From the NCBI GenBank assembly GCA_030647205.1, contig JAUSJO010000002.1, positions 248,001 through 312,000 on the forward strand: 64,000 bases of DNA, given 5' to 3'. The first letter of the stretch is position 1; the number at the start of each line of letters is the position of its first letter. The notes under the pieces were generated by a model that ran no database searches, was not told the origin of the DNA, and saw only the letters and a program-made list of their open reading frames with translations. The position numbers and the translations under genes were made by a program. Shown in pieces: positions 1-8,174 of this stretch. Source of the stretch: a bacterium. GTDB lineage: Bacteria > Patescibacteria > CPR2 > UBA1875 > JAJYID01.

Positions 1-682
1 GCCCGATATGGCCGTAATATCTGTGAGGATAGACGAGTTCATGGCCGCAAATGAGACAGTCCTTGATGTCGATGGCCAGATCTGACTTGGCTTCCAGCCT
101 CTCATCCGTGATCCCGAAGTAAAGTGTATTTTCTCTATCCTTGCCAAGGGAAGCAACGATCGGGTCGTCAGCATTCAATATTAAGGTTGATTCCGGGGAG
201 TCTTGTATAGATTTTTTCAAAATCGCGGCTGTTTTATCAACCTCTCCGTATCTGTCCAGTTGATCTCGGAAGATATTTGTGATAACGATTGCTTTTGGTT
301 TCACAAATCTCATCACTTCAGGCATGGTGGCTTCATCAACCTCATAAACGCCGATCTCATCTTTAATATTGCCGAAAATACTCGATTTTAGAGCGAGTTC
401 GGAGGCTATTCCGCGTGTTAGATTTGATCCGCCAGAGTTTGAAAGGACTTTGAGCCCGCTTGCCTTCAAGATTTCGACAATCATTTTGGATGTTGTTGTT
501 TTGCCGTTAGTCCCTGTGACTAAAATGACGCCTTTATCCAAATTCGTCGTCAACTCTTTAACTATTTCCGGATTGATTTTCAGTGCTAGAAGGCCCGGTA
601 AGGCACCTCCTCCTCCGCGCCCGAAAATACGGGACCAAAATGCCGCCTGTTTGGCGATAAAAATAGCAAAAATCTTCTTCAT
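1..682 (-). CDS. murT: MurT-type lipid II isoglutaminyl synthase subunit, 3' part outside window
   Basis: Mur-ligase-like subunit of the MurT/GatD complex, which amidates the D-Glu of lipid II in the peptidoglycan stem peptide. The visible 227 residues show a hydrophobic N-terminus, the ATP-binding P-loop VTGTNGKTTT near residue 55, the YEVDEATMPEV segment and the ITNIFRDQLDRYGE block typical of the MurT branch. The start of the Cys-containing zinc-ribbon insertion (CLICGHELVY) is also present and distinguishes MurT from MurC-F. The gene runs off the left edge, where gatD would be expected. The ATG at 682 is 7 nt after an extended -10 (TGC-TACAAT, 690-695), so the mRNA is probably leaderless. 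Confidence 0.85.
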   Translation of the reverse strand, partial: MKKIFAIFIAKQAAFWSRIFGRGGGGALPGLLALKINPEIVKELTTNLDKGVILVTGTNGKTTTSKMIVEILKASGLKVLSNSGGSNLTRGIASELALKSSIFGNIKDEIGVYEVDEATMPEVMRFVKPKAIVITNIFRDQLDRYGEVDKTAAILKKSIQDSPESTLILNADDPIVASLGKDRENTLYFGITDERLEAKSDLAIDIKDCLICGHELVYPHRYYGHIG

Positions 683-689
683 AGACTAT

Positions 690-698
690 ATTGTAGCA
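690..698 (-). promoter_or_regulatory. Extended -10 of murT (leaderless)
   Basis: On the minus strand TGC-TACAAT ends 7 nt before the murT ATG. No convincing -35 and no Shine-Dalgarno are present, which points to a leaderless transcript. Confidence 0.5.
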
Positions 699-733
699 CG
701 AATTTTTTATAAATGTGTTGGCGAGAAGAAAGA

Positions 734-1714
734 TTATAGACTAATAGTTTTTGCTATCTGGTCGATAATATCGATACTTCCGTTATATATTCCATGCCCT
801 GCGCCAGCACCGTATCCATATGTTCCGGAAACTGTGATTGTTATTTCACTACCTAGCTCTGATTGTTTTCCGGTATGCAATATAATCTCATCATATTGTA
901 TTGTGCTACCTGAAAAGCTACCACTTGCCGTAATTTTTGTTCCGGTCAAGCCGCTACTGGTAGCAAAAGCGGTAGTTGTTTTTGGGCTGGTTGCAAAAGG
1001 GACCGCGTCATTTACTTCTTCTTCGAATGAGTTAATACCAGACGAATATATTTCAGCAACCTCGTCATAAGCACCTCCAGATATATTATCTATGACAGGG
1101 TGTCCTCTATCGAGATTTTGTATGAATAAATTATTAGGATAAGAGAATGTAAAAGGTGTGCCATATCCACCTTGGTAAACAGGACAAGTTGCTTTAATCC
1201 AGGAGGCAGAGGGTTGGTTTGGCGTAGCAGGCTTTGGAGCTGCACTACTTTGTTTGTTAGGTGTCGGACTACTTGGTTTGGGATTATTTTGGGATGGAGG
1301 AGTTGGAGTAGCGGTATTGCTTTTTTTTGTGTCGCTGGATGTTTTGCCGACCGAGTTCGATTTATTACTTGATGCTGTGTTCTTCTTCGAGGTTGATGCG
1401 GCGACTCTACTTTTATAATAATATATTCCGGCGCCAGCAATGCTAATAAAAAACAATACTAGGAATGATGCCGAAGCTATAATCAGTCGTCTATCGTGTC
1501 TTTGCTGTGGTGTTAAAGATCTTGAGTACGACTGGTCTTCCGCTGAAATTCCTAAGTTGTTTTGTTTGGGTAGTGTTGAGTCAAGCGATTGAAATCCTTC
1601 ACTAATATCCGTTTCCTGCCAGCCACTATCTGAAAGTGTAGATCTAATCTGATCATCGGTTTGCCCGATGGCCCTTGAGTTTATGATGAAATCTAGTAAT
1701 TCTTGGTTAAGCAT
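734..1714 (-). CDS. Single-pass membrane protein with extracytoplasmic domain, unknown function
   Basis: A 326-residue protein I do not recognise. Residues 1-45 form a small helical domain resembling a UBA-like or DUF-type helix bundle (LLDFIINSRAIGQTDDQIRS). A transmembrane helix at about 77-100 follows a basic RRHD-type flank. Residues 105-170 are a low-complexity Ser/Thr/Pro/Asn/Lys linker, and the C-terminal ~150 residues look like a secreted beta-rich domain (YPNNLFIQNLDRG, ITASGSFSGSTIQYDEIILHT). The same plan (cytosolic tail, TM helix, linker, outer domain) recurs in the products at 26474-28222 and 58328-59230. It sits between murT and miaA on the same strand. A possible -10 (TATTCT) lies about 10 nt before the ATG, with no Shine-Dalgarno. 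Confidence 0.7.
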   Translation of the reverse strand: MLNQELLDFIINSRAIGQTDDQIRSTLSDSGWQETDISEGFQSLDSTLPKQNNLGISAEDQSYSRSLTPQQRHDRRLIIASASFLVLFFISIAGAGIYYYKSRVAASTSKKNTASSNKSNSVGKTSSDTKKSNTATPTPPSQNNPKPSSPTPNKQSSAAPKPATPNQPSASWIKATCPVYQGGYGTPFTFSYPNNLFIQNLDRGHPVIDNISGGAYDEVAEIYSSGINSFEEEVNDAVPFATSPKTTTAFATSSGLTGTKITASGSFSGSTIQYDEIILHTGKQSELGSEITITVSGTYGYGAGAGHGIYNGSIDIIDQIAKTISL

Positions 1715-1765
1715 AACTGCTATAAGAATACCATCTTGAAAGGGGAAAAAGAATATTTTCTATAT

Positions 1766-2644
1766 TTATTGAAGAAATTCTTTGAGCTTATTCTCTGCTT
1801 CTTTATTATTCTTAATCCAAATAACATCTTTGTTCCGGTTTAGCCAGGTGAGTTGGCGTTTGGCGTAGTTTCTGTGGGATTGCTTGGTTTTTTCGACTGC
1901 TTCTTCAAGCGAAATTTCATCATCAATGAATTGTACGAGTTGTCTATAGCCAGTTGCCTGCATGGCAGTATTTAGGTCATATTTTTTATGTAATTTTTTC
2001 ACTTCGTCTAGAAATCCCTCCGTCATCATCTCATCAACGCGGGAGTTTATTCTTTCGTAGAGCTTTTCACGATCTCGCTGTACAGCCAAATATAAAACAT
2101 TTTTGGGTAGGTCTTGTTTCTTTTTTTGTGCAGTAAAAGGTTCGCCGGTTTGGAGACAGACTTCTAGGGCGCGAACGACCCTGCGTTTATTGTTTTTATC
2201 GACAGTCCACTCTGCGTCCGGGTCGAGTTCGAGCAGTTGCTTAAAAAGTTCCTCATTCGATTTTTTACCTAACTTTTCCCTTAGTTCATTGTTTGGCTTT
2301 GCATGAGGAATATTATAGTTATATACGAGTGCGTCTATGTACATTGTTGAGCCGCCGACGAGAAAGGGAATATTGCCCCGTTCATGGATTTCTTTAATAA
2401 GTTTTTCAACCAAATCTTTGAATATCGCAACATTAAACTCTTCATCTGGGTTTATGATATCAAGCATGTGATGAGGGATGTCATTAAACTTCGTTGGTTT
2501 GTCTGTACCGATATTCATACCTTTATAGACGGTCATTGAATCGGCACAAATAATCTCTCCACTAAACTCCTTTGCCAAATCTAAAGACAGCGATGTTTTC
2601 CCGCTGGCTGTCGGTCCGGTTAACACAATTATTGGTTTTTGCAT
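1766..2644 (-). CDS. miaA: tRNA dimethylallyltransferase
   Basis: Transfers the dimethylallyl group to N6 of A37 in tRNAs reading UNN codons, the step before MiaB. The 292-residue product has the family's usual size. It shows the P-loop GPTASGKTSL at residues 10-19, the substrate-binding ICADSMTVYKGMNIGTDKPT block, the HHMLDI and VGGSTMYIDAL motifs, and the C-terminal NYAKRQLTWLNRN signature. The ATG at 2644 lies 6 nt after TATAAT (2651-2656) without a Shine-Dalgarno, so the message is likely leaderless. miaB follows upstream on the same strand, separated by a small plus-strand gene, so the two modification genes are close but not one simple operon. Confidence 0.97.
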   Translation of the reverse strand: MQKPIIVLTGPTASGKTSLSLDLAKEFSGEIICADSMTVYKGMNIGTDKPTKFNDIPHHMLDIINPDEEFNVAIFKDLVEKLIKEIHERGNIPFLVGGSTMYIDALVYNYNIPHAKPNNELREKLGKKSNEELFKQLLELDPDAEWTVDKNNKRRVVRALEVCLQTGEPFTAQKKKQDLPKNVLYLAVQRDREKLYERINSRVDEMMTEGFLDEVKKLHKKYDLNTAMQATGYRQLVQFIDDEISLEEAVEKTKQSHRNYAKRQLTWLNRNKDVIWIKNNKEAENKLKEFLQ

Positions 2645-2650
2645 TACTTG

Positions 2651-2656
2651 ATTATA
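2651..2656 (-). promoter_or_regulatory. -10 box of miaA (leaderless)
   Basis: TATAAT on the minus strand, 6 nt from the miaA ATG. The -35 region is poor and no ribosome-binding site fits in the gap. Confidence 0.6.
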
Positions 2657-2703
2657 TCAGAAAACCTGTGTATTATGAGGGAAATAATGAAAGGAGCCAA
2701 AAA

Positions 2704-3036
2704 ATGGCAACACCAGAAGAAATGATACCTAGTGAAATTAGCGGTTCTGAAGAAACTGAAGTCGAGGGTAATATACCGGAGCTTCATGTGGTCAAGGATA
2801 CTAGGGGGGTTGAAAAAACGGAAGGAGAGTCCCTTTCAGGAAAAATAGAGGAATATAATATTCAGGGGCCAACACAAGGAGGAGAAGAAAGAAGAGCGGA
2901 GCAGGCAAGGGTAGAAAAAGAAGCGCGGCAGAAGGCAGACAATGAGTTCGTTACTAAAGTGGCAGAATCTGATCGTAAGGACGCCAGGGAGAGAGGCATA
3001 TTTAGAAAGATATTAGGCCTTAAACCGAAGAAATAA
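2704..3036 (+). CDS. Small charged hypothetical protein
   Basis: A 110-residue hydrophilic protein with no recognised family. The first half is acidic (EEMIPSEISGSEETEVEG), the middle is a Glu/Arg/Ala-rich probable helix (EERRAEQARVEKEARQKADNE), and the C-terminus is basic (GIFRKILGLKPKK). The start at 2704 was chosen because AAAGGAG lies 7 nt upstream. An earlier in-frame start would overlap miaA. The last 17 nt overlap the 3' end of the convergent miaB gene. No Cys and no membrane segment are present, so a soluble, partly disordered protein is likely. Confidence 0.65.
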   Translation: MATPEEMIPSEISGSEETEVEGNIPELHVVKDTRGVEKTEGESLSGKIEEYNIQGPTQGGEERRAEQARVEKEARQKADNEFVTKVAESDRKDARERGIFRKILGLKPKK

Positions 3037-4384
3037 TTTTTCCTTTTAGCAACCAAGCGGAAGGTCCAACAATTTCAACTTTGACAAACTGACCCATAAG
3101 GTCGGTTTGTTTTTTTGGGACCTCAACGACTTTGTAGCTATCTGTCCGACCGTAGTATTTGTTATTTTTTTCTGAATCGATAAGGGTTCTAAAATCTTTG
3201 CCGGCTAGCTTTTTATTTTCTTTTTCGAGTATTGTCTTTTGAATGTTCGTAAGCTCCCTCCAGCGTTTTTCTTTTTCCTCTTTTGGGATATTGTCTTTCA
3301 TTTTTTCGGCAACTGTCCCGGGGCGGGGAGAATACTTGGCAATGAAGGGCATAGAAAAACAGACTTCTTCCATAACTTTCTTCGTTTGCTCAAAATCTTC
3401 TTCCGATTCGTCTGGAAAGCCGACGATGATATCGGTGGTGATAGATACATCCGGTATAGCTTTTTTGATTTTCTCCACCAGCTTAAGGTATTGTTTTTGA
3501 GTGTAGTGGCGGTTCATGGCTTTTAGTATCCTGTCGCTGCCGGATTGCAGGGGCAGATGAATATAGTGTGGAAAATGTCGCAGTTTTGATAAAGTTTTAA
3601 TCAGTTCGTCCGACATATCTTTTGGATGATTAGAGTAGAAATAGACGCGATAGTCGCCGGGGATTTCGTCAATTTTTCTGAGTAAATCAGGGAAAGTGGC
3701 GCCGTTTTTCAGGTCATTTCCGTAGGAGTTTACATTTTGACCGAGCAGGGTGATTTCTCTATAGCCGTTTTTTGTTAGTTCTTTGACTTCGGCGATTATT
3801 TCACCTATCGGTCTTGAAATTTCACGACCGCGAGTATAAGGAACGGCACAGTAGGTGCAGAAGTTGTCGCAGCCGGTGGAGATTGGAATATATGCTTTAA
3901 ATGTTGACTCGTACTTCGGATGGATTTGGAAGAAACTATTAGGTCTTGTCATTTCGACCGACTTCGCGGAGCGACGAGTGGAGAAATCCCTTTCTCTAGA
4001 ATTTTTAAGAGATCCCTCGGCGGAGTTTATCCGTTCCGAAGGCGGGTTCGGGATGACAGAGAGGAGGTCAGATAATTTCTCAATTTCATTTATCTCAAAT
4101 ATTAGATCAAAGAATTTGCTCATTTTCTTTTTATCTTCGGCTAGGACGCAGCCGGACAGCACTGTTGTTAGCGGTCTACTCTTCCGTATATCTTCCCACT
4201 CTTTGATTTTTCCATAAATCCGGTTGATGCCGGACTGCCTGACGCTGCAAGCAACAGTAACGACAAGATCAGCCTCAGATTCTTTTTTTGTTTCTTCATA
4301 TCCTGCATCACAAAGAACGGATGCGATACGCTCTGCATCCGAGAAGTTCATGGCACATCCCAAAGCCCAGATATAGTATTTCAT
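3020..4384 (-). CDS. miaB: tRNA-2-methylthio-N6-dimethylallyladenosine synthase with in-frame palindromic insert
   Basis: Radical-SAM methylthiotransferase acting on i6A37 tRNA. The N-terminal UPF0004 domain carries the three auxiliary-cluster cysteines (C10 in GCAMN, C46, C79). The radical-SAM triad C172-x3-C176-x2-C179 (GCDNFCTYCAVPYTRGRE) follows, and a TRAM domain ends the protein. The 454 residues include about 38 extra residues (roughly 109-146) between the two N-terminal domains. This segment is encoded by an imperfect palindromic repeat at 3947-4060 that keeps the frame open. The ATG is 8 nt after an extended -10 (TGC-TAAAAT), so the mRNA is likely leaderless. All catalytic cysteines are intact, so the gene is probably functional. 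Confidence 0.95.
   Translation of the reverse strand: MKYYIWALGCAMNFSDAERIASVLCDAGYEETKKESEADLVVTVACSVRQSGINRIYGKIKEWEDIRKSRPLTTVLSGCVLAEDKKKMSKFFDLIFEINEIEKLSDLLSVIPNPPSERINSAEGSLKNSRERDFSTRRSAKSVEMTRPNSFFQIHPKYESTFKAYIPISTGCDNFCTYCAVPYTRGREISRPIGEIIAEVKELTKNGYREITLLGQNVNSYGNDLKNGATFPDLLRKIDEIPGDYRVYFYSNHPKDMSDELIKTLSKLRHFPHYIHLPLQSGSDRILKAMNRHYTQKQYLKLVEKIKKAIPDVSITTDIIVGFPDESEEDFEQTKKVMEEVCFSMPFIAKYSPRPGTVAEKMKDNIPKEEKEKRWRELTNIQKTILEKENKKLAGKDFRTLIDSEKNNKYYGRTDSYKVVEVPKKQTDLMGQFVKVEIVGPSAWLLKGKIISSV
3947..4060. repeat. Palindromic dispersed-repeat-type element inserted in frame in miaB
   Basis: About 114 bp whose ends are imperfect inverted copies: TGTCATTTCGACCGACTTCG at the left, and a right end that reads TGTCATCCCGAACCCGCCTT on the other strand. 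Inner arms such as GAGAAATCCC and AGAGATCCC continue the symmetry. The length is a multiple of three and there is no stop in the miaB frame. The GTCATTYC...GGAATCC style matches the repeat cluster at 18536-18635 and resembles the general class of palindromic repeats (REP, dRS3-like, Rickettsia palindromic elements). Confidence 0.75.
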
Positions 4385-4401
4385 AGAGGTCTATTTTAGC
4401 A
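4361..4401. repeat. 41-bp direct repeat, copy 1 (miaB start region)
   Basis: This segment covers the miaB start codon and its -10 box. It recurs at 6076-6116 in the same orientation with only two mismatches. The two copies flank the surface-protein gene. Confidence 0.85.
4393..4401 (-). promoter_or_regulatory. Extended -10 of miaB (leaderless)
   Basis: TGC-TAAAAT on the minus strand, 8 nt before the miaB ATG, with no Shine-Dalgarno. It lies inside the duplicated 41-bp segment. Confidence 0.5.
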
Positions 4402-4492
4402 TGAACAAGGCATAAATTAAAGAAAACGTCTTGACGCCAAAACATTTATGTTTAAAAATGTTTCTGTAAAAGAAAAATAAGAGGAGTTATAA

Positions 4493-6091
4493 ATGAAAAA
4501 ACTGAATCTAGGGCCGACAGACAGACTGCACGAACATTTATCAGGTAAATCCGCTAGTTATAAAAGCTGGCACACAAGAAAGATACATCATTTTGTGCAT
4601 TGGGGAGTACTAATCTTGATTGTTATTTCCTATTCATTATTGTTAGTGTCTCCAGGGAAAGATAACAAAGTACAAGCACTAACGGGCGGCTATCCTCCGA
4701 GTTATTTCCAAGAAAGCTGGGCTGGTGGAGTGAGCGGAGAAACAGCCATCTTGTCTCAGATATCAGCTTGGACAAAATATAGTTCATCCACGAATCTTAC
4801 GGTTGGGGATGATCTCAATAGAATGACAGGCAGTGGTCCGAGTGAGCTTATTTCGAGCCCCATAAATCTAGAAGGAAAAGAAATTCATTTTATGGGAGGC
4901 TCAGTATGTGGCACTGAGTATGGAGGTCACATATATGGCCGAACTGCAAGTACGGTAGGTGGCTTAAGCGGTGCTTCTTGGGTTGAATATACCCCTTCTA
5001 GTGGTGGCTATCTTCATGAAAACTATTTCCAATACAGGGTATCTCTTTCGGATCCATGCAATGCGGCGCAGAGTATAGGTCTATATGTTAGTCATGCAAT
5101 AATAGGTGGGACTGTCAAAGATAGTGGTACAGGCCAAGTGCTTCTGAAATATACTGTCTCCGGCCCAACCTGTGATACTGGCAATTTTGATTACACGGGT
5201 GGTGGTGGAATGGGAGAGCCTGGATCCTACTTTATATACTGTGATTATTTTGTGGGAGAAACTTCAAAGACAGTCACAATTACTGCTCCTGGATATACGG
5301 CGGTAACAAAAAATATTCCAATAACGCAGAAAAATTGGAGCTTAGCAGGAATGACTGCAAGCCAAATGAAAACCTCTACGCAGTACGCAGGGCAAGCGGC
5401 CTTTCAGCACGCTGTAGATTCGGCAAGTTATAGTGCGGAAAGCTCTTTTAATCTTCAGGCCACAGCTTCTTCCGGGTCGAGTCCAACACCTAGCACGGGT
5501 ACTACTACAGGCACCACGACAAGTAATAGTTCGAAAAAAGGTACAGCGATCAATTATGAAAACCTGAAAATATCAAATACGGTACCAAAACCAGAGCTCC
5601 TGGTTATATTAGCGGGTGATAAAAAATTAGAAGGTGATAAAGTACAAGGAAGCAACTTTAAGAAAGGCCAAAAAATAGTTTTTTCTGGGAAAGCCGTACC
5701 TAATGGTAAAGTGCTTTTGTTCTTCCAGTCTGATCCATTTGAAGATGTTGCTACCGCCGATAAAGATGGCAACTGGAGCTATGAACTAACTCAAGATTTG
5801 GGGGAAGGGGAACATAGTTTACAAATAGCTGTTACTGACCCAACCACAAATCTTACAAGTGAGAAAAGTGCTCCGGTTAAGTTTGTCCTCGTTGCGGAGG
5901 CAAAAGCCGTTACCGTGCAGACTAAAGACCCTCAGAAAAAGCCTAGCCATCCATTATATTTTTACCTCCTCGGAGGGTTTGCGGCGATTATCTTAGTTGC
6001 CGGAGGTATTGAGTGCTACTTATTCTTCGTCAAAGGTAAAGGTTTCTTATTGAAGAGAGTTATTAAAAAAGAAAACAAAGCCCAGATATAG
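4493..6091 (+). CDS. Membrane-anchored surface protein with Ig-like domain
   Basis: A 532-residue cell-surface protein of unknown function. A basic N-terminus (residues 1-33) precedes a hydrophobic segment at about 34-53 that could be a signal anchor. The long Gly/Ser/Thr/Tyr-rich outer part has paired Cys near the middle (CGTEYGG, GPTCDTGNF, YFIYCDYF). A Ser/Thr/Gly linker (PTPSTGTTTGTTTSNSSKKG) comes next, then a probable bacterial Ig-like domain at about 365-470 (FSGKAVPNGKVLLFF, GNWSYELTQDLGEGEHSL), and a C-terminal TM helix at about 493-515 with a basic tail. A GAGGAG Shine-Dalgarno precedes the ATG. The final codons and stop (KAQI) come from the second copy of the 41-bp repeat, so the C-terminus appears to be made partly from duplicated miaB-start DNA. 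Confidence 0.75.
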   Translation: MKKLNLGPTDRLHEHLSGKSASYKSWHTRKIHHFVHWGVLILIVISYSLLLVSPGKDNKVQALTGGYPPSYFQESWAGGVSGETAILSQISAWTKYSSSTNLTVGDDLNRMTGSGPSELISSPINLEGKEIHFMGGSVCGTEYGGHIYGRTASTVGGLSGASWVEYTPSSGGYLHENYFQYRVSLSDPCNAAQSIGLYVSHAIIGGTVKDSGTGQVLLKYTVSGPTCDTGNFDYTGGGGMGEPGSYFIYCDYFVGETSKTVTITAPGYTAVTKNIPITQKNWSLAGMTASQMKTSTQYAGQAAFQHAVDSASYSAESSFNLQATASSGSSPTPSTGTTTGTTTSNSSKKGTAINYENLKISNTVPKPELLVILAGDKKLEGDKVQGSNFKKGQKIVFSGKAVPNGKVLLFFQSDPFEDVATADKDGNWSYELTQDLGEGEHSLQIAVTDPTTNLTSEKSAPVKFVLVAEAKAVTVQTKDPQKKPSHPLYFYLLGGFAAIILVAGGIECYLFFVKGKGFLLKRVIKKENKAQI

Positions 6092-6116
6092 CATTTCATA
6101 GAGGTCTAGTTTAGCA
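6076..6116. repeat. 41-bp direct repeat, copy 2 (surface-protein stop region)
   Basis: Near-identical to 4361-4401, with two mismatches in 41 bp. It supplies the last codons and the TAG stop of the surface-protein gene. Confidence 0.85.
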
Positions 6117-6146
6117 GAAAAGCCACGTTTTTTGAAGAATGTTGGC

Positions 6147-7292
6147 TTATTTGCGTTTGCCCATTTTATCGAAATCTTTTAGTGCATTCGCTATTGTTGG
6201 GACGAGGTCTTTTTCAAAGATTGAAGGAATAATCTTTTCTTCTGTTGGATTCTTTACCATTTCGGCGATGGCTTTTGCAACGGCGAGCTTGATTGCCGGT
6301 GTAACTTTGCGAATTTCATTATCGAGAAGTCCGCGGAAAAGGCCGGGGAATACCAGGGCGTTATTTATCTGGTTTGGAAAGTCACTTCGGCCCGTGGCAA
6401 TGATTTTTGCTCCGCCTTTTTTGGCCTCATCCGGCATGATCTCAGGGATAGGATTTGCCATCGCAAAAACTATTGGGTTCTTATTCATTTTCTTTATATC
6501 ATCAGCTGTGAACTGACCCGGTTTTGATACGCCAATCAGAATATCAGCTCCCTTGAGGGCAAGATTGCAGCTCCCGATAGGGCAGGAGGCAGAACTTTTT
6601 TCTAAAATTTCTTTCTTATAACCATTTCCATTTGTGCTGTCTTCTGAAATCACACCCCTGGAGTCGCACATACAAATATTGCTGAAACCGTACTCAAACA
6701 AAAGATTTGTGATAGCTATGCCTGCTGCACCAGCGCCGGATATTACAATTTTTACGCCCGTGTCCTTGCCGACAACTTTCAGAGCATTTACTAGTCCCGC
6801 CAAAACGACTATTGCCGTGCCGTGCTGATCGTCATGGAAGACAGGGATGTCTAGTTCTTCAGTTAAGCGTCTTTCGATTTCAAAACAGCGTGGAGCTGAA
6901 ATGTCCTCAAGATTTATCCCGCCGAAAGATGGCGCCAGGTATTTTACCGTTTTGATAATTTCCTCAGTATCCTGGGTGTCGAGGCAGATTGGCACAGCAT
7001 TTATCTCTGCGAATTGGGCGAAGATAGCGCATTTGCCTTCCATCACCGGCATGGCGGCTTCCGGTCCGATATTGCCAAGGCCCAAAACTGCACTGCCGTC
7101 TGACACGACAGGCACGGTGTTCCACTTCCCGGTCAGATTATTTACTTCAGATTTATTTTTAGCAATTGTATCCGAGGCTTTGGCAACGCCTGGAGTATAG
7201 GCGATCGGAAGAGTTTCTTCATTTAGCTCTATTTTTGAGGTGATAACGATTTTGCCTCTTAAATCCTGATGCATTTTGATTGGATCTTTCAT
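6147..7292 (-). CDS. NAD(P)-dependent malic enzyme
   Basis: Oxidative decarboxylation of malate to pyruvate. The 381-residue single-unit form lacks the phosphotransacetylase-like extension of long MaeB proteins. Visible signatures are the catalytic-Tyr segment LPIAYTPGVAKASD near residue 30, the ALLGLGNIG-type SAVLGLGNIGPEAAMPVMEGK block, DDQHGTAIVVLAGL, the Rossmann motif VISGAGAAGIAI and the ANPIPEI motif. It is the last gene of a minus-strand run with the PHP protein and thrS upstream, 18 nt after the PHP stop. Its ribosome-binding site (AAGG) lies in that gap. With pyruvate kinase at 56837 it indicates pyruvate-centred fermentative metabolism (inference). Confidence 0.93.
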   Translation of the reverse strand: MKDPIKMHQDLRGKIVITSKIELNEETLPIAYTPGVAKASDTIAKNKSEVNNLTGKWNTVPVVSDGSAVLGLGNIGPEAAMPVMEGKCAIFAQFAEINAVPICLDTQDTEEIIKTVKYLAPSFGGINLEDISAPRCFEIERRLTEELDIPVFHDDQHGTAIVVLAGLVNALKVVGKDTGVKIVISGAGAAGIAITNLLFEYGFSNICMCDSRGVISEDSTNGNGYKKEILEKSSASCPIGSCNLALKGADILIGVSKPGQFTADDIKKMNKNPIVFAMANPIPEIMPDEAKKGGAKIIATGRSDFPNQINNALVFPGLFRGLLDNEIRKVTPAIKLAVAKAIAEMVKNPTEEKIIPSIFEKDLVPTIANALKDFDKMGKRK

Positions 7293-7310
7293 TTTTTATA
7301 CCTTGGTTCC

Positions 7311-8174
7311 TTATTTTAGTTTGTCCAGTTCTTCAAATATTTTCTTGATCAAGATATCCGCATCCGGAAGATCTATCTGTCCCATTGAGTTGTATGGGTC
7401 GTAGCGCCCATGATCATCGTTGCCAAATGTGATGATGTATCCGTTTTTGTCAGCAAATTCTCTATAGTACTTCGTCTGTTCTTTTGAGTGTTTCCAAGAG
7501 TAAACCTCTATACCTTTTAGTCCATTTTTTCGTAGCTCACTAGCGATGTGTTCAAAGTCATCAAACTTGTCGATATCAAGTCCGGGGTGAGCCAGAGAGG
7601 CAAACCCACCGGCATTTCTAATAAGTTCCACCGCTTTAATACCCGAAGGGCTGGATAGGTTTATATATGCCTTACCTTTTGGCCACAGATATTCTTTTTC
7701 GATTTCTTTAGCGGAGGAAGCCAACTTATGGTTTCTCTCATCTTCCATCAGTACTGTCGTGATCTGCAGTCTTCTAAGAGGCTTAGTCTGTTTTTCTTGT
7801 TCTTCGGCGAGACGATCCCGGTTGATATGGAAACCAAAAGAGGCAAGCTTGTCATAAAAGAGCTCATTTCTGTTTGCTCTGTTTGTATATGTTTTTGCGA
7901 TCTCTTCTTTGAGTGCTTTATTCTCAAAATCGATGCCATAGCCAAGTATGTGCAAACGGTTTCCTTCAAAGTCGCAAGTGACCTCAACTCCCGGAATCGC
8001 CTGTATTCCGGCTTTTTTAGATTTTTCGAGAAATTCTTTTTGTCCCGCCATCGTGTCATGGTCAGTGAGCGCCAAAACTTTCATGCCGATTTTTTTAGCA
8101 TGGGCGAGGATCTCGTCCACATTCCACTCTCCATCAGAGTATGTGGAGTGAAAATGCAAGTCGTATGGAATCAT
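7311..8174 (-). CDS. PHP-domain phosphoesterase (YciV/RNase AM-like)
   Basis: A 287-residue stand-alone PHP protein, predicted metal-dependent phosphoesterase. The metal-ligand motifs are in order: HFHSTYSDG at residues 6-14, LTDHDTMAG near 37, GVEVTCDFEGNRLHILGYG near 65, SLAHPGLD near 195 and FGNDDHG near 252. This resembles the YciV/RNase AM family that hydrolyses 3',5'-bisnucleotides and trims RNA 5' ends. The exact substrate is not deducible. Its start overlaps the thrS stop by 4 nt (8171-8174), so translation is probably coupled to thrS. Confidence 0.88.
   Translation of the reverse strand: MIPYDLHFHSTYSDGEWNVDEILAHAKKIGMKVLALTDHDTMAGQKEFLEKSKKAGIQAIPGVEVTCDFEGNRLHILGYGIDFENKALKEEIAKTYTNRANRNELFYDKLASFGFHINRDRLAEEQEKQTKPLRRLQITTVLMEDERNHKLASSAKEIEKEYLWPKGKAYINLSSPSGIKAVELIRNAGGFASLAHPGLDIDKFDDFEHIASELRKNGLKGIEVYSWKHSKEQTKYYREFADKNGYIITFGNDDHGRYDPYNSMGQIDLPDADILIKKIFEELDKLK

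Noticed and set aside
369..1070. Long plus-strand reading frame of 233 codons
   Set aside because: It runs antisense across murT and the 326-aa gene, has no ribosome-binding site or family features, and both minus-strand genes are well supported.
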